Part shown: positions 26,175 through 33,806 of the stretch, one piece after another
How the letters are laid out: every line of letters starts with the position of its first letter
Numbering within the stretch: the stretch's first letter is position 1
From: CAMLOF01 sp041913045
GTDB lineage: Bacteria; Pseudomonadota; Gammaproteobacteria; Burkholderiales; Burkholderiaceae_C
Assembly (NCBI GenBank): GCA_041913045.1
Contig: JAYSGB010000002.1
Span: 1 to 64,000, forward strand
Reading direction: 5' to 3'
Length of the DNA: 64,000 nucleotides
The notes under the pieces: model-generated
What the model saw: the letters and a program-made list of their open reading frames with translations, nothing else
Databases searched by the model: none
What the model was told of the DNA's origin: nothing
Program-made: the position numbers and the translations under genes

Positions 26175-27046
26175 GCCACCCCACCTACACCACCCTGATC
26201 ACCGCCGAACAATTGCAGAGCCTGCGTGACAGCGGCACACCCCTGATGGTGTTCGACTGCAGCTTCGACCTGACCAATCCCGCCGCAGGTGAAACGCTTT
26301 ACGGGCTGGAGCACATCCCGGGCGCCATCTACATTCACCTGGACCGCGACCTGAGCGCCGCACACGGGGCGACTGATGCTGCCTCAGGTGGCCGCCACCC
26401 GCTGCCCGGCCGGGAAACCTTCGCCAGCCGCATGCGTGCTCTGGGTTTTGAGCAGGGCATGCAGGCTGTGGTTTACGACCGCCAAGGTGCCAACTTCTGC
26501 GGGCGCCTGTGGTGGATGCTGAAGTGGTGCGGGCACGAGGCTGTTGCCGTGCTGGACGGCGGCTTGCCAGCCTGGACGGCAAGTGGTGGAACCGTTGAGA
26601 GCGGGCAAACCAACAAGGCCGTGGCCCCGGGAAACTTTGAACCTATGCCAACTAAGGCACAAACTGCCTCGGCAAAGCAGGTGTGCGAACGCCTGGGCTC
26701 CAACGCCCAAACCGTGCTGGACGCGCGGGCCACGCCCCGTTTCCGTGGCGATGTGGAACCGCTCGACCCAGTGGCTGGCCACATTCCCGGCGCACTCAAC
26801 CGCCCGTTCACCGAGAACTTTCTCCCCAACGGTCGTTTCAAGCCTGCGGATCAACTGCGCGCCGAATTCACCGCGCTGCTGGCCGGGCGCGCGCCGCAAA
26901 GCGTGGTGCACCAGTGCGGCAGCGGCGTCACGGCTGTGCCCAACCTGTTGGCCATGGAGATTGCCGGGCTGGGCTGCACCACCCTGTTCCCGGGCAGTTG
27001 GAGCGAGTGGTGCAACACCCCCGGCATGCCTTGCGCGCGGGCCTGA
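26171..27046 (+). CDS. 3-mercaptopyruvate/thiosulfate sulfurtransferase (SseA-like)
   Basis: This 291-residue tandem rhodanese has its active-site cysteine at C249 in HQCGSGVTA. The CGSGVTA loop is the form typical of mercaptopyruvate sulfurtransferases rather than thiosulfate sulfurtransferases. The N-terminal rhodanese half is inactive, and its CH2A-type segment HIPGAIYIHLDRDLS is seen. The start overlaps the EamA stop by four bases, so a cysteine/sulfur-metabolite exporter-plus-enzyme unit is possible, as inference. The stop lies 11 bases from the convergent GGDEF-EAL gene. Confidence 0.88.
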   Translation: MSHPTYTTLITAEQLQSLRDSGTPLMVFDCSFDLTNPAAGETLYGLEHIPGAIYIHLDRDLSAAHGATDAASGGRHPLPGRETFASRMRALGFEQGMQAVVYDRQGANFCGRLWWMLKWCGHEAVAVLDGGLPAWTASGGTVESGQTNKAVAPGNFEPMPTKAQTASAKQVCERLGSNAQTVLDARATPRFRGDVEPLDPVAGHIPGALNRPFTENFLPNGRFKPADQLRAEFTALLAGRAPQSVVHQCGSGVTAVPNLLAMEIAGLGCTTLFPGSWSEWCNTPGMPCARA

Positions 27047-27057
27047 CAAAACCCCAG

Positions 27058-29880
27058 TCAGTCCTTGATGGCGGGAGCGGGAAAGACACCTTCCTCCTGC
27101 ACGCAGCGCAACCAACCTTCGGCAGGCCCAGGCCGCCCGAAGAAGTAGCCCTGCAAAAGATCGCACCCATGCGCACGCAGAAACTCTGCCTGTGCTTGTG
27201 TCTCCACCCCTTCTGCAACCACGCTCAACTCCAGGTGGTGCGACATCTCGATGATGGTTTCAATCAGCGCGGCGTCGTTCGGGTTGGTGGTCAGGTCCTG
27301 CACAAAGCTCTTGTCCACCTTCAATTCCGTCAGGGGTAACTGCTTCAGATAAGACAGGTTGGAGTACCCGGTACCGAAGTCATCGACCGAGAACTGCACC
27401 CCCAGCGAGGCCAGTGCATTCATCTTCGCCACCACCTGCTGCATGTCCCCGATCATCAGACTCTCGGTCACCTCAATCATCAACAAGGCCGGACGCGCGC
27501 CTTCTTGCGCCAGCACGTCGCGCACCATGTCTACGAAACCGCTGTGGGAGAACTGCCTGGGGCTGACGTTCACCGCGACACGCAAAGGCATGCCTGAGCG
27601 CTCGAAGGCGTGAATCAGGCGCGCCGCCTCGCGCAGCGCCCAGGCACCCATGGGCACAATCTGACCGGTTTCCTCAGCGATGGGAATGAAAAGGTTGGGC
27701 GGAACGATGCCGCGTTCGGGGTGATTCCAGCGCAGCAAGGCCTCGGCGGCAACGATCTGGCCTCTCGTGTCAACCTGCGGCTGAAGGAACAACTCAAGCT
27801 GCCCACGTTCCACGCACTGCTGAAGGTCGCGCTGCAACTCAAAACGCTGGCGGGCCAGCTCGGCCATGTGTGCTTCGTAGAACGCATGCCCGCTGCCCCC
27901 CGCCCGCTTGACCTGGTGCAAGGCCGTGTCTGCCTGCCGCAAGACGTCGAGCACCTGCTCCGCGTAGGCCGAGTCGAAGTAACTCACGCCCACACTGATG
28001 CTGACCTGCACGCGGTCCCCCTGAACATCCAGCTCCGGGTGAAACGCGCCCAGCAAGTCCTGCACCCAGGCGTCTACCGCAGGCGCGTCATTCCCGGCGG
28101 GCCAGGGCCAGACGAAGCCAAACTCATCCGCCGACAGGCGACCCAACACAGCGTCTACAGGCGCAAGGGCTTGCAGTCGTTGCCCCACCGACATCAGCAA
28201 AGCATCGCCAAACGCTTGGCCACGTGCATCGTTCACGTGCTTGAAGCGATCGATATTGAGCAAAACCAGTGCCCCTCGGAGATGCGAGGCACCAGAGACA
28301 AGCACCTGTTCCAGCTGTTCGAGCAAGTAGGTGCGGTTGGGCAAGCCAGTCAGGCTGTCGAAATAAGCCAGCGTATGGATACGCGCCTCGGCCTTTTTGC
28401 GCTCGGTGATGTCTTGCTGTACGCCCAGATAATGGGTTACGTTTCCTTCGCCATCACGAATGGGGCTGATGATGGCGTGCTGCACATACTCCGACCCGTC
28501 TTTGCGGCGATTGACCAATTCCCCTTCCCACACCTCACCCTGGTTCAGTGAGGTCCAGAGTTCTTCGTAAGCCGCCTGCTGCGTTTGTCCAGCACTCAGC
28601 ATGGCAGGGTTGCGCCCGATCAGCTCGGCACGCTCGTAACCACTGTTCTGTACGAAAAAGTCGTTCACATATTCAATTCGCCCGTCTTTGTTGGTAATGA
28701 CGATGCTCTCAGGGCTTTGCTCAACCGCCTGCGAAAGCTGACGCAACCGCAGTTCGGTCTGCTTGCGCTCGGAAACATCCCAAGCGTTGCCCAGGTACCC
28801 GATGAACTCGCCCTGGCTGTTGTAGCGTGGTTTGCCATCGTTTTGCACCCAGCGGTATTCGCCGCTGGCATGCCGCAGGCGGTAGTCGAAGGTAAACGGC
28901 TGGCGCGTCGCAACGGCACTGCGGTATTGGGCCAGCACCCGGTCAACATCGTCTGGATGCACGCCGTCAAACCAACCAACACCCAGTTCCTGCTGCAACT
29001 GTCGCCCGGTGAACGCCAGCCACGCGGTGTTGAAAAACGTACCTTCTCCATTTGAGTCGGCAAGCCAGATCAGTGTGTGGCCGGTATTGAGAACGGTCTC
29101 CAGATCGTGTGACGCCTCTCGCAACTGGCTTGTCATCACGTGAAGACTGCGTGCCAGCTCACGTATTTCTGGGGGCGTCGATTCAGAGAGCTTTTCAAAA
29201 CCTGCTGGTGCGTATTGATCTTCACCCACGCGCTGCGCCACGCCTGACAGATGCGCCAGAGGCTTGCCCACGCGCAACCCCAGCCATAGCGCCAAGGCTG
29301 CCGAAGCCAGCAAGCCAAAAAGAGCCGATGGCCAACGCAGCCACAGTTCCCGCCAGAACAGTTCAGACAACTGCCAGCGCCGGTCAACCTCCATGTAAAC
29401 CACGCCCCGCCTGGGATTGACGATCTGCCCCTGCGACGCAGGCAACTGAAAGGGCATGAGCACGGACACCAGCCCGTCACCGTGGTCCTGAACGTCTGCC
29501 ACCGCGGATTCCTGCGCGCGGTCCAGCCGCTGCTGCGTCAACCCCACGACCAAGCCACTGGCTGGCTGCCCCACCCATTCGCTGCGGTGGGCAAAAAGCA
29601 CCTGCCCGGCCCCGTCTATCAACAAGGTCACCCCTTGCGACCGCTCTGCAGACGACAACATCACCTCGCGCTGCAGCGTGATGGCGTCGTCTGGCCAAAG
29701 CCTCTCAGCGGTGCGCACCAGACGCGCGACTTCCTGCCGGGCGTGCACCCGTACCTCGGTCATCACCTCCTGCCGCTGCTGCCACCAACCGACGCCCACC
29801 GAAAACACCAGCGTCAAGGCCATGGCCAGCAACACCAGCAAAGGCAGGCGCCAAATCAGGGCAGTCCATTTCCCCCTCAT
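27058..29880 (-). CDS. Membrane PAS-GGDEF-EAL protein with degenerate GGDEF, probable c-di-GMP phosphodiesterase
   Basis: This 940-residue protein has helix 1 at about 8-35, a periplasmic sensor to about 175 and helix 2 at about 180-203. A HAMP-like linker follows, then two PAS/PAC domains (TGRQLQQELGVGW; GYERAELIGRNPAML with PAC YLGVQQDITERKKAEA), a GGDEF domain and an EAL domain. The GGDEF signature is SADEF at residues 583-587, so cyclase activity is probably lost. The EAL domain keeps E713 (AEALLRW), NVSPRQF and DDFGTGYSNL, so c-di-GMP hydrolysis is likely. The start overlaps by four bases the stop of the upstream solute-binding lipoprotein gene, suggesting that lipoprotein feeds the periplasmic sensor. 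Confidence 0.87.
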   Translation of the reverse strand: MRGKWTALIWRLPLLVLLAMALTLVFSVGVGWWQQRQEVMTEVRVHARQEVARLVRTAERLWPDDAITLQREVMLSSAERSQGVTLLIDGAGQVLFAHRSEWVGQPASGLVVGLTQQRLDRAQESAVADVQDHGDGLVSVLMPFQLPASQGQIVNPRRGVVYMEVDRRWQLSELFWRELWLRWPSALFGLLASAALALWLGLRVGKPLAHLSGVAQRVGEDQYAPAGFEKLSESTPPEIRELARSLHVMTSQLREASHDLETVLNTGHTLIWLADSNGEGTFFNTAWLAFTGRQLQQELGVGWFDGVHPDDVDRVLAQYRSAVATRQPFTFDYRLRHASGEYRWVQNDGKPRYNSQGEFIGYLGNAWDVSERKQTELRLRQLSQAVEQSPESIVITNKDGRIEYVNDFFVQNSGYERAELIGRNPAMLSAGQTQQAAYEELWTSLNQGEVWEGELVNRRKDGSEYVQHAIISPIRDGEGNVTHYLGVQQDITERKKAEARIHTLAYFDSLTGLPNRTYLLEQLEQVLVSGASHLRGALVLLNIDRFKHVNDARGQAFGDALLMSVGQRLQALAPVDAVLGRLSADEFGFVWPWPAGNDAPAVDAWVQDLLGAFHPELDVQGDRVQVSISVGVSYFDSAYAEQVLDVLRQADTALHQVKRAGGSGHAFYEAHMAELARQRFELQRDLQQCVERGQLELFLQPQVDTRGQIVAAEALLRWNHPERGIVPPNLFIPIAEETGQIVPMGAWALREAARLIHAFERSGMPLRVAVNVSPRQFSHSGFVDMVRDVLAQEGARPALLMIEVTESLMIGDMQQVVAKMNALASLGVQFSVDDFGTGYSNLSYLKQLPLTELKVDKSFVQDLTTNPNDAALIETIIEMSHHLELSVVAEGVETQAQAEFLRAHGCDLLQGYFFGRPGPAEGWLRCVQEEGVFPAPAIKD

Positions 29881-30869
29881 GCCGCCGCCCCCTGCTCCGG
29901 CAAGGCTGCGCCAGTGAACAGGTCTGACACATCCTGCGGGCGCTTGAGCAAACCGCTGTCTCGCATGAAACCAGCCAAAGATCTCGCCTGTGGCAGCAGC
30001 CTGGGCTCCGGCCCGTCAAGCAGCGAACGATTGGCTTGGAGGTCCGGGCGCTCCAACCCCTGCATGACCAATGCAATATCGTTAGGTTCCATGTGCAGCC
30101 TGCGAACGAGCCAGTTGGAGGCGTCCTGTGGCTTCAAACGCCACTGCTCGCAGGCCCTGAAGTACAAGCCCACCAACGCAGCCACATCGTCTGGCCGCTG
30201 GCTCAAGGCGGATTCGGTCACCGCTAGCACATCCACAATGCGCCACGGAATGCGACTGCTGTCAAACAGCACTTGCGCACCGGCCTGGGTCAGCCTGGCA
30301 GCCACCGGCTGGTAAGTCACCAGGGCGTCCACCTGCGGTGAGGCCCACGCCTCTAGATGCCCGTCAAATCCCACCGTCTGGACTTTCACCTGATCAGGTC
30401 CAAGGCCCAGCGCCTTCAAGCATTCGGCCAGCATCAGCGCCCCAAGTGCTCCGTTCTCCACGGCAATGGTTCTGCCGATCAGATCGGCAGGTTGGCGCAC
30501 GTGGGGTTTGGCCAACACCACATCAGCACCGTTCGACACGTTGAACACCAAAACCACACGCATGTCCACGCCAGCTTCGCGCACACGCATGACCTCGTCC
30601 AAAGTCAGTGCAGCACAGTCTGCCAGCCCTGCGACCAAAGCGTGCATGGAGCTGGATGCGTCCGGAACCTCGTTGAGTTTGGTAAGAATGTCGGCCATCC
30701 ACCCCTGCTGACGTGCATAAAACAGGGGTTCGTAACCAATCCAGGTATGAGCGCTCACCGTGAGTGGGGCAAAGCGCTGACCACACCCCCAGAGCCCCAG
30801 GCACGAGGTGGCTGCCGAAGCCAGTAACAGATGACGTCTTCGCATCAAGGCGATCGGGTGTGTTGCCAT
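29877..30869 (-). CDS. NMT1/SsuA-like solute-binding lipoprotein, partner of c-di-GMP protein
   Basis: This 330-residue periplasmic type II binding protein (NMT1/THI5/SsuA group) has a lipoprotein signal with the lipobox cysteine C29 (GLWGCGQ). The mature part begins with the usual TVSAHTWIGYEPLFYARQQG, and the hinge segment ADLIGRTIAVENGALG is seen. ABC permease and ATPase genes that would use it are absent. Instead the stop overlaps the ATG of the PAS-GGDEF-EAL gene. It probably acts as a ligand sensor that hands its state to the membrane c-di-GMP enzyme. Starts at 30869 or 30845 are possible; 30869 gives a good n-region. Confidence 0.82.
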   Translation of the reverse strand: MATHPIALMRRRHLLLASAATSCLGLWGCGQRFAPLTVSAHTWIGYEPLFYARQQGWMADILTKLNEVPDASSSMHALVAGLADCAALTLDEVMRVREAGVDMRVVLVFNVSNGADVVLAKPHVRQPADLIGRTIAVENGALGALMLAECLKALGLGPDQVKVQTVGFDGHLEAWASPQVDALVTYQPVAARLTQAGAQVLFDSSRIPWRIVDVLAVTESALSQRPDDVAALVGLYFRACEQWRLKPQDASNWLVRRLHMEPNDIALVMQGLERPDLQANRSLLDGPEPRLLPQARSLAGFMRDSGLLKRPQDVSDLFTGAALPEQGAAA

Positions 30870-30902
30870 GGTTTGCCCGGGATACCGTGATGTTCCGGAC
30901 GT

Positions 30903-30927
30903 ATTGTGTGAACTATAGCAACACAAT
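30903..30927. promoter_or_regulatory. Inverted repeat overlapping the -10 of the lipoprotein/EAL operon
   Basis: ATTGTGT at 30903-30909 and ACACAAT at 30921-30927 are exact inverted copies 11 bases apart. Between them, on the minus strand, lies TATAGT (30917-30912), five of six to the -10 consensus, which would start transcription about 36 bases before the ATG at 30869. No good -35 is seen, which would fit activator or alternative control. Confidence 0.5.
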
Positions 30928-30974
30928 GGTGCCATCCACGCCAAGCCTCTAAGAGGCGCGGCTGGACACTGCTT

Positions 30975-31811
30975 TCAGTGGGAGTGAGCCATCCCACTGA
31001 CCAGAGTGACCATGGCAATGCCGATCAGCAGCCACATGATTTGTGCAACGGTCTCGCGCAAGCTGAGCTTTCTTTGCAGCTGGGGGATGAGGTCCGCCAA
31101 GGCTACGTAGACAAAACTGCTGGACGCAGCGACCAGAAAGTACGGCAGGTAGTCTTGCAGCTGGGTGACCAAGGCAAAGCCGACAACACCACCCAAGGCT
31201 GTCACCGTACCGGCTAGCGACACCTTGAGCAAAGCCGCCCTGCGTGTGCCAGATGTTTCGCGCAACACCACCAGGTCACCCATGTGGTGTGGCACCTCGT
31301 GAGCGAGCACAGCCAGCGACGCTACGACGCCCAACCGGATGTCTGCCAGAAAAGCCGAGGCGATGAGAATGCCGTCGCCAAAGGCATGCACACTGTCGCC
31401 CGCCAGCACTGACCAGCCGCCGCTGCGCAGCCCTTCGTGGGCATGGCCGTGGTGGTGGTGCTGGTGCCCGGCATGCGTATGGGCACTGGCGTGCTCGTGG
31501 TGCTTATGCCCGTGGGTTGCGTGCTCTGGTGTGTGGTGCTCGTGCCCGTGGTGCCACAGCTCTGCCTTGTCCAGCAGGAAAAAGAAGACAACCCCAACAA
31601 GAAGCAGCGTGAACAGCTCGTGGGCGCTGGCTTCGCTTTCAAAAGCTTCAGGCAGAAGGTGCAGGAAGGCCGTGGCCAGCAGCGCACCCGCCGCCAGGCT
31701 GAGCATATGCTGGGTGTAGCGCGCCAGAATGCCCAGTCCCAGAGCGCCAGCCAGCCAGACGCTGCCGACACCGGCCATCACGGTGCCGGCCAGAATTGCG
31801 AGTAGGGTCAT
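30975..31811 (-). CDS. ZIP-family divalent metal transporter
   Basis: This 278-residue ZIP protein has eight predicted helices. The metal-site helices are HAFGDGILIASAFL and LAHEVPHHMGD, corresponding to the HNxxDG and HExPxxxGD motifs. A cytoplasmic loop at residues 87-125 holds 20 histidines, a metal-sensing or buffering loop typical of this family. It imports zinc or a related metal into the cytoplasm. An inverted repeat GCAGTC/GACTGC (31823-31840) lies just upstream of its ATG. The gene stands alone. Confidence 0.88.
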   Translation of the reverse strand: MTLLAILAGTVMAGVGSVWLAGALGLGILARYTQHMLSLAAGALLATAFLHLLPEAFESEASAHELFTLLLVGVVFFFLLDKAELWHHGHEHHTPEHATHGHKHHEHASAHTHAGHQHHHHGHAHEGLRSGGWSVLAGDSVHAFGDGILIASAFLADIRLGVVASLAVLAHEVPHHMGDLVVLRETSGTRRAALLKVSLAGTVTALGGVVGFALVTQLQDYLPYFLVAASSSFVYVALADLIPQLQRKLSLRETVAQIMWLLIGIAMVTLVSGMAHSH

Positions 31812-31865
31812 GAAGATAAAGGGCAGTCCGAAAAGACTGCGACTTTACTCCATCAGACCCTTGCT

Positions 31866-32765
31866 TCAGGCCACGCCGTGCTGCCCGAACCAGGCCAGAC
31901 AGCGCTTCCAGCCATCTTCTGCGGCTTCCTTGCGGAAACTCGGTCGGTAATCGGCATGGAAGGCGTGGGGCGCGTCTGGATAGACCACAAACTGCGATGC
32001 CTTCGACGCCGCGTTGCCCCGAGCCAGCGTCGCTTTCATCTGCTCCACAGTTTCCAGCGGAATGCCTGTGTCGGCGCTACCGTACAGGCCAAGAACTGGA
32101 CCATTGAGTTGAGTGGCCACGTCAACCGGGTGCCGTGGCGTGAGTTCGCTCGTCTGCCCCACCAAACGCCCGTACCATGCCACCCCCGCCTTGACGCGTT
32201 TCTGGTGCGCAGCGTACAGCCACGTCTTTCTGCCACCCCAGCAAAAACCGGTGACCCCCACCTTGCTCACGTCGCCACCGTTGGCTGCAGCCCAGTCGAT
32301 GCAGGCATCCAGATCGGCCATCACCTGCGCGTCGGGCACCTTGGCAATCACTTCGGCCATCAGCTTGGCAATCTCGCCGTAGCTCTGGGCATCGCCCTGG
32401 CGTACAAACAGCTCAGGCGCCAGGGCCAGGTAGCCCGCACGGGCAAAACGCCGCGCCACGTCGGCTATGTGTTCGTGCACGCCAAAAATCTCGGAAAGCA
32501 CAAGCACCACGGGCAAGCCCGTTTTCCCAGCGGGCGCCGCCCGGTAAACCGGCACAGAGGTGCCGTTCACGGTCAATTGCACTTCTCCCACCGTCAGGCC
32601 GTCCGATGGCGTCTTGATGGCCGTCTGCGCCATGATGGGCATGGCTGCGGCCGCATACCCCACACCCAACGCGGCTTTCAAGGCGGTGCGGCGGCTGGGG
32701 CCTGCACCGGCACTTTGGCCAGGCAGCAAGGCGTGGAGGTCTTGTTCAAACGGCAGTTGTCGCAT
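31866..32765 (-). CDS. Dienelactone hydrolase family protein, exported
   Basis: This 299-residue alpha/beta hydrolase has the nucleophile in GFCWGG (Cys, as in true dienelactone hydrolases), the Glu of LSEIFGVHEH, and the catalytic His in DAPHAFHADYRP. An N-terminal segment SRRTALKAALGVGYAAAAMP looks like a twin-arginine signal after about 22 residues, ending near AQTAIK. The protein is therefore probably periplasmic, unlike the classical cytoplasmic enzyme. A good Shine-Dalgarno AGGAGA precedes the ATG. It lies 80 bases downstream of the LuxR regulator on the same strand. Confidence 0.87.
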   Translation of the reverse strand: MRQLPFEQDLHALLPGQSAGAGPSRRTALKAALGVGYAAAAMPIMAQTAIKTPSDGLTVGEVQLTVNGTSVPVYRAAPAGKTGLPVVLVLSEIFGVHEHIADVARRFARAGYLALAPELFVRQGDAQSYGEIAKLMAEVIAKVPDAQVMADLDACIDWAAANGGDVSKVGVTGFCWGGRKTWLYAAHQKRVKAGVAWYGRLVGQTSELTPRHPVDVATQLNGPVLGLYGSADTGIPLETVEQMKATLARGNAASKASQFVVYPDAPHAFHADYRPSFRKEAAEDGWKRCLAWFGQHGVA

Positions 32766-32827
32766 GCAGGTCTCCTGTGAATGGGAAAAAAGAACAGGCT
32801 TTTTACGAGAAGATTCGCCGCCGGATG

Positions 32828-32844
32828 TTCCCGGTTACCGGGAA
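32828..32844. promoter_or_regulatory. 17-base near-perfect palindrome between LuxR and hydrolase genes
   Basis: TTCCCGGTTACCGGGAA has eight-base arms around one central base. It begins one base beyond the LuxR-gene stop and 62 bases before the hydrolase ATG. It has no T-run, so an operator for the hydrolase gene is more likely than a terminator. Confidence 0.45.
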
Positions 32845-32845
32845 A

Positions 32846-33532
32846 TCACTGACGTGTCAGCCCATGCCGGTGGGCGAATGCGTAAAGCTCCACCCGGTTC
32901 GAGACGCCCAATTTGCCGTAAACAGAAGTGAGATGGTTGCGCAGGGTGTGTTCGCTGATGTGCAGACGCTGGGCTACAACCTTGCCCGGCGCGGCTGCAT
33001 CGCTGGCCAGCGTCACCACCAGTTGCCGTTCACGCGGCGTCAGGTGTTCAATGCGCCGCTGCTCTGGGTCGGGTTGCGTCTGGGGCTTGCGGCGGGCCAA
33101 CTCCATGAAAATCCTGCCCGTGGCGCTGCGGTCGATCCACATCTCACCGGCATGGACTTTTTCTATTGCCTTGAGCAATGTCTGGGGCTGCTCACGTTTT
33201 TCAACCACACCCCGTGCACCGGCCAAAACGGCGCTGTCATGCAAATCGCTGAGGGGTGAGCTGACAAGCACCAGCACCTTGGCCGGAAGGTGGAGGTTCA
33301 AAAGCCCGACGGCCTCTGTACCCGATTCACCATCCATATCCAGCACCACTACGTCTGGCTGCCAGTCTTGCAACAGCGGCACGGCCTCAACAGCAGAGTC
33401 CGCAGTGCCGATCAGCTCAAACCTGGGTGAGGTGTCAGCCAGCAGACGGCCCAACCCCCAAGCCGTCAAAGGCAGAGCAACCAAAGCAACGCGAACAGCT
33501 CTGGAACGAAGGGATTTTTGAACCTTGTGCAT
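32846..33532 (-). CDS. LuxR/NarL-type response regulator with atypical receiver
   Basis: This protein has about 228 residues from the Met of MHKVQK; in-frame starts up to 33556 are also possible. The receiver keeps the phospho-acceptor-like Asp in VVVLDMDGES, the Ser of VLVSS and the Lys of VEKRE. It lacks the acidic pair normally found after strand 1 (here VALVALPLTAWG). The C-terminal helix-turn-helix is intact (LTPRERQLVVTLAS, HISEHTLRNHLTSVYGKLGV). Phosphorylation may therefore be lost or altered. No histidine kinase is adjacent. It may control the downstream hydrolase or the divergent unit containing the structured RNA candidate. Confidence 0.85.
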   Translation of the reverse strand: MHKVQKSLRSRAVRVALVALPLTAWGLGRLLADTSPRFELIGTADSAVEAVPLLQDWQPDVVVLDMDGESGTEAVGLLNLHLPAKVLVLVSSPLSDLHDSAVLAGARGVVEKREQPQTLLKAIEKVHAGEMWIDRSATGRIFMELARRKPQTQPDPEQRRIEHLTPRERQLVVTLASDAAAPGKVVAQRLHISEHTLRNHLTSVYGKLGVSNRVELYAFAHRHGLTRQ

Positions 33533-33633
33533 GTCAGAACCCATGGCGTACATCACATGACATTCATACTACCTCCGCACCAGAAAGCTGTGGAGTCTTG
33601 TCACACAAAAAACACAGAAATGTCCCGGCGATG

Positions 33634-33778
33634 GGCGCCCTGTCAAAGGCAAACTGATCAACGGGCGCTGAGGTGATCGGTGGGCGACCGTCCACCATCA
33701 CCGGCCCAGCGTCTGTAGCTCCAGCGAACGGTGATTCGTTCGCTTTTGGCAACCCGGCTGCGGCCGGGTTCTTTTTTT
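33634..33778 (+). ncRNA. Candidate structured RNA (small RNA or leader)
   Basis: Four consecutive hairpins fill this gene-free segment. The first is 33634-33640 with 33663-33669 (seven pairs). The second is 33672-33683 with 33692-33702 (eleven pairs, one bulge; GGTGAT and GGTGG against CCACC and ATCACC). The third is 33724-33730 with 33737-33743 (seven pairs). The fourth is a terminator hairpin at 33751-33770 followed by seven T. No plus-strand gene lies upstream of the terminator, so it must end a transcript beginning in the LuxR/lipoprotein intergenic region. It is either an independent small RNA or the leader of the lipoprotein gene 29 bases downstream. I could not match it to a known riboswitch, and I found no convincing promoter. 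Confidence 0.5.
33751..33778 (+). terminator. Intrinsic terminator in a divergent intergenic region
   Basis: AACCCGGC, loop TGCG, GCCGGGTT, then C and seven T. It is strong and plus-strand specific, yet has no protein gene upstream on that strand and lies only 29 bases before the ATG at 33807. Confidence 0.9.
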
Positions 33779-33806
33779 GCTCTCAGCTGCAGCTAACATC
33801 GCGGCC

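Noticed and set aside
31500..31580. Long His codon-rich repeat as a possible microsatellite or CRISPR-like array
   Set aside because: It is the His-rich loop of the ZIP transporter; there is no spacer-repeat pattern.
33621..33700. Fluoride (crcB) riboswitch suggested by GGCGATGG near 33627
   Set aside because: The downstream GATGxxGCC-type core is missing, pairing differs, and the downstream gene is not a fluoride exporter; crcB itself lies elsewhere in the window.
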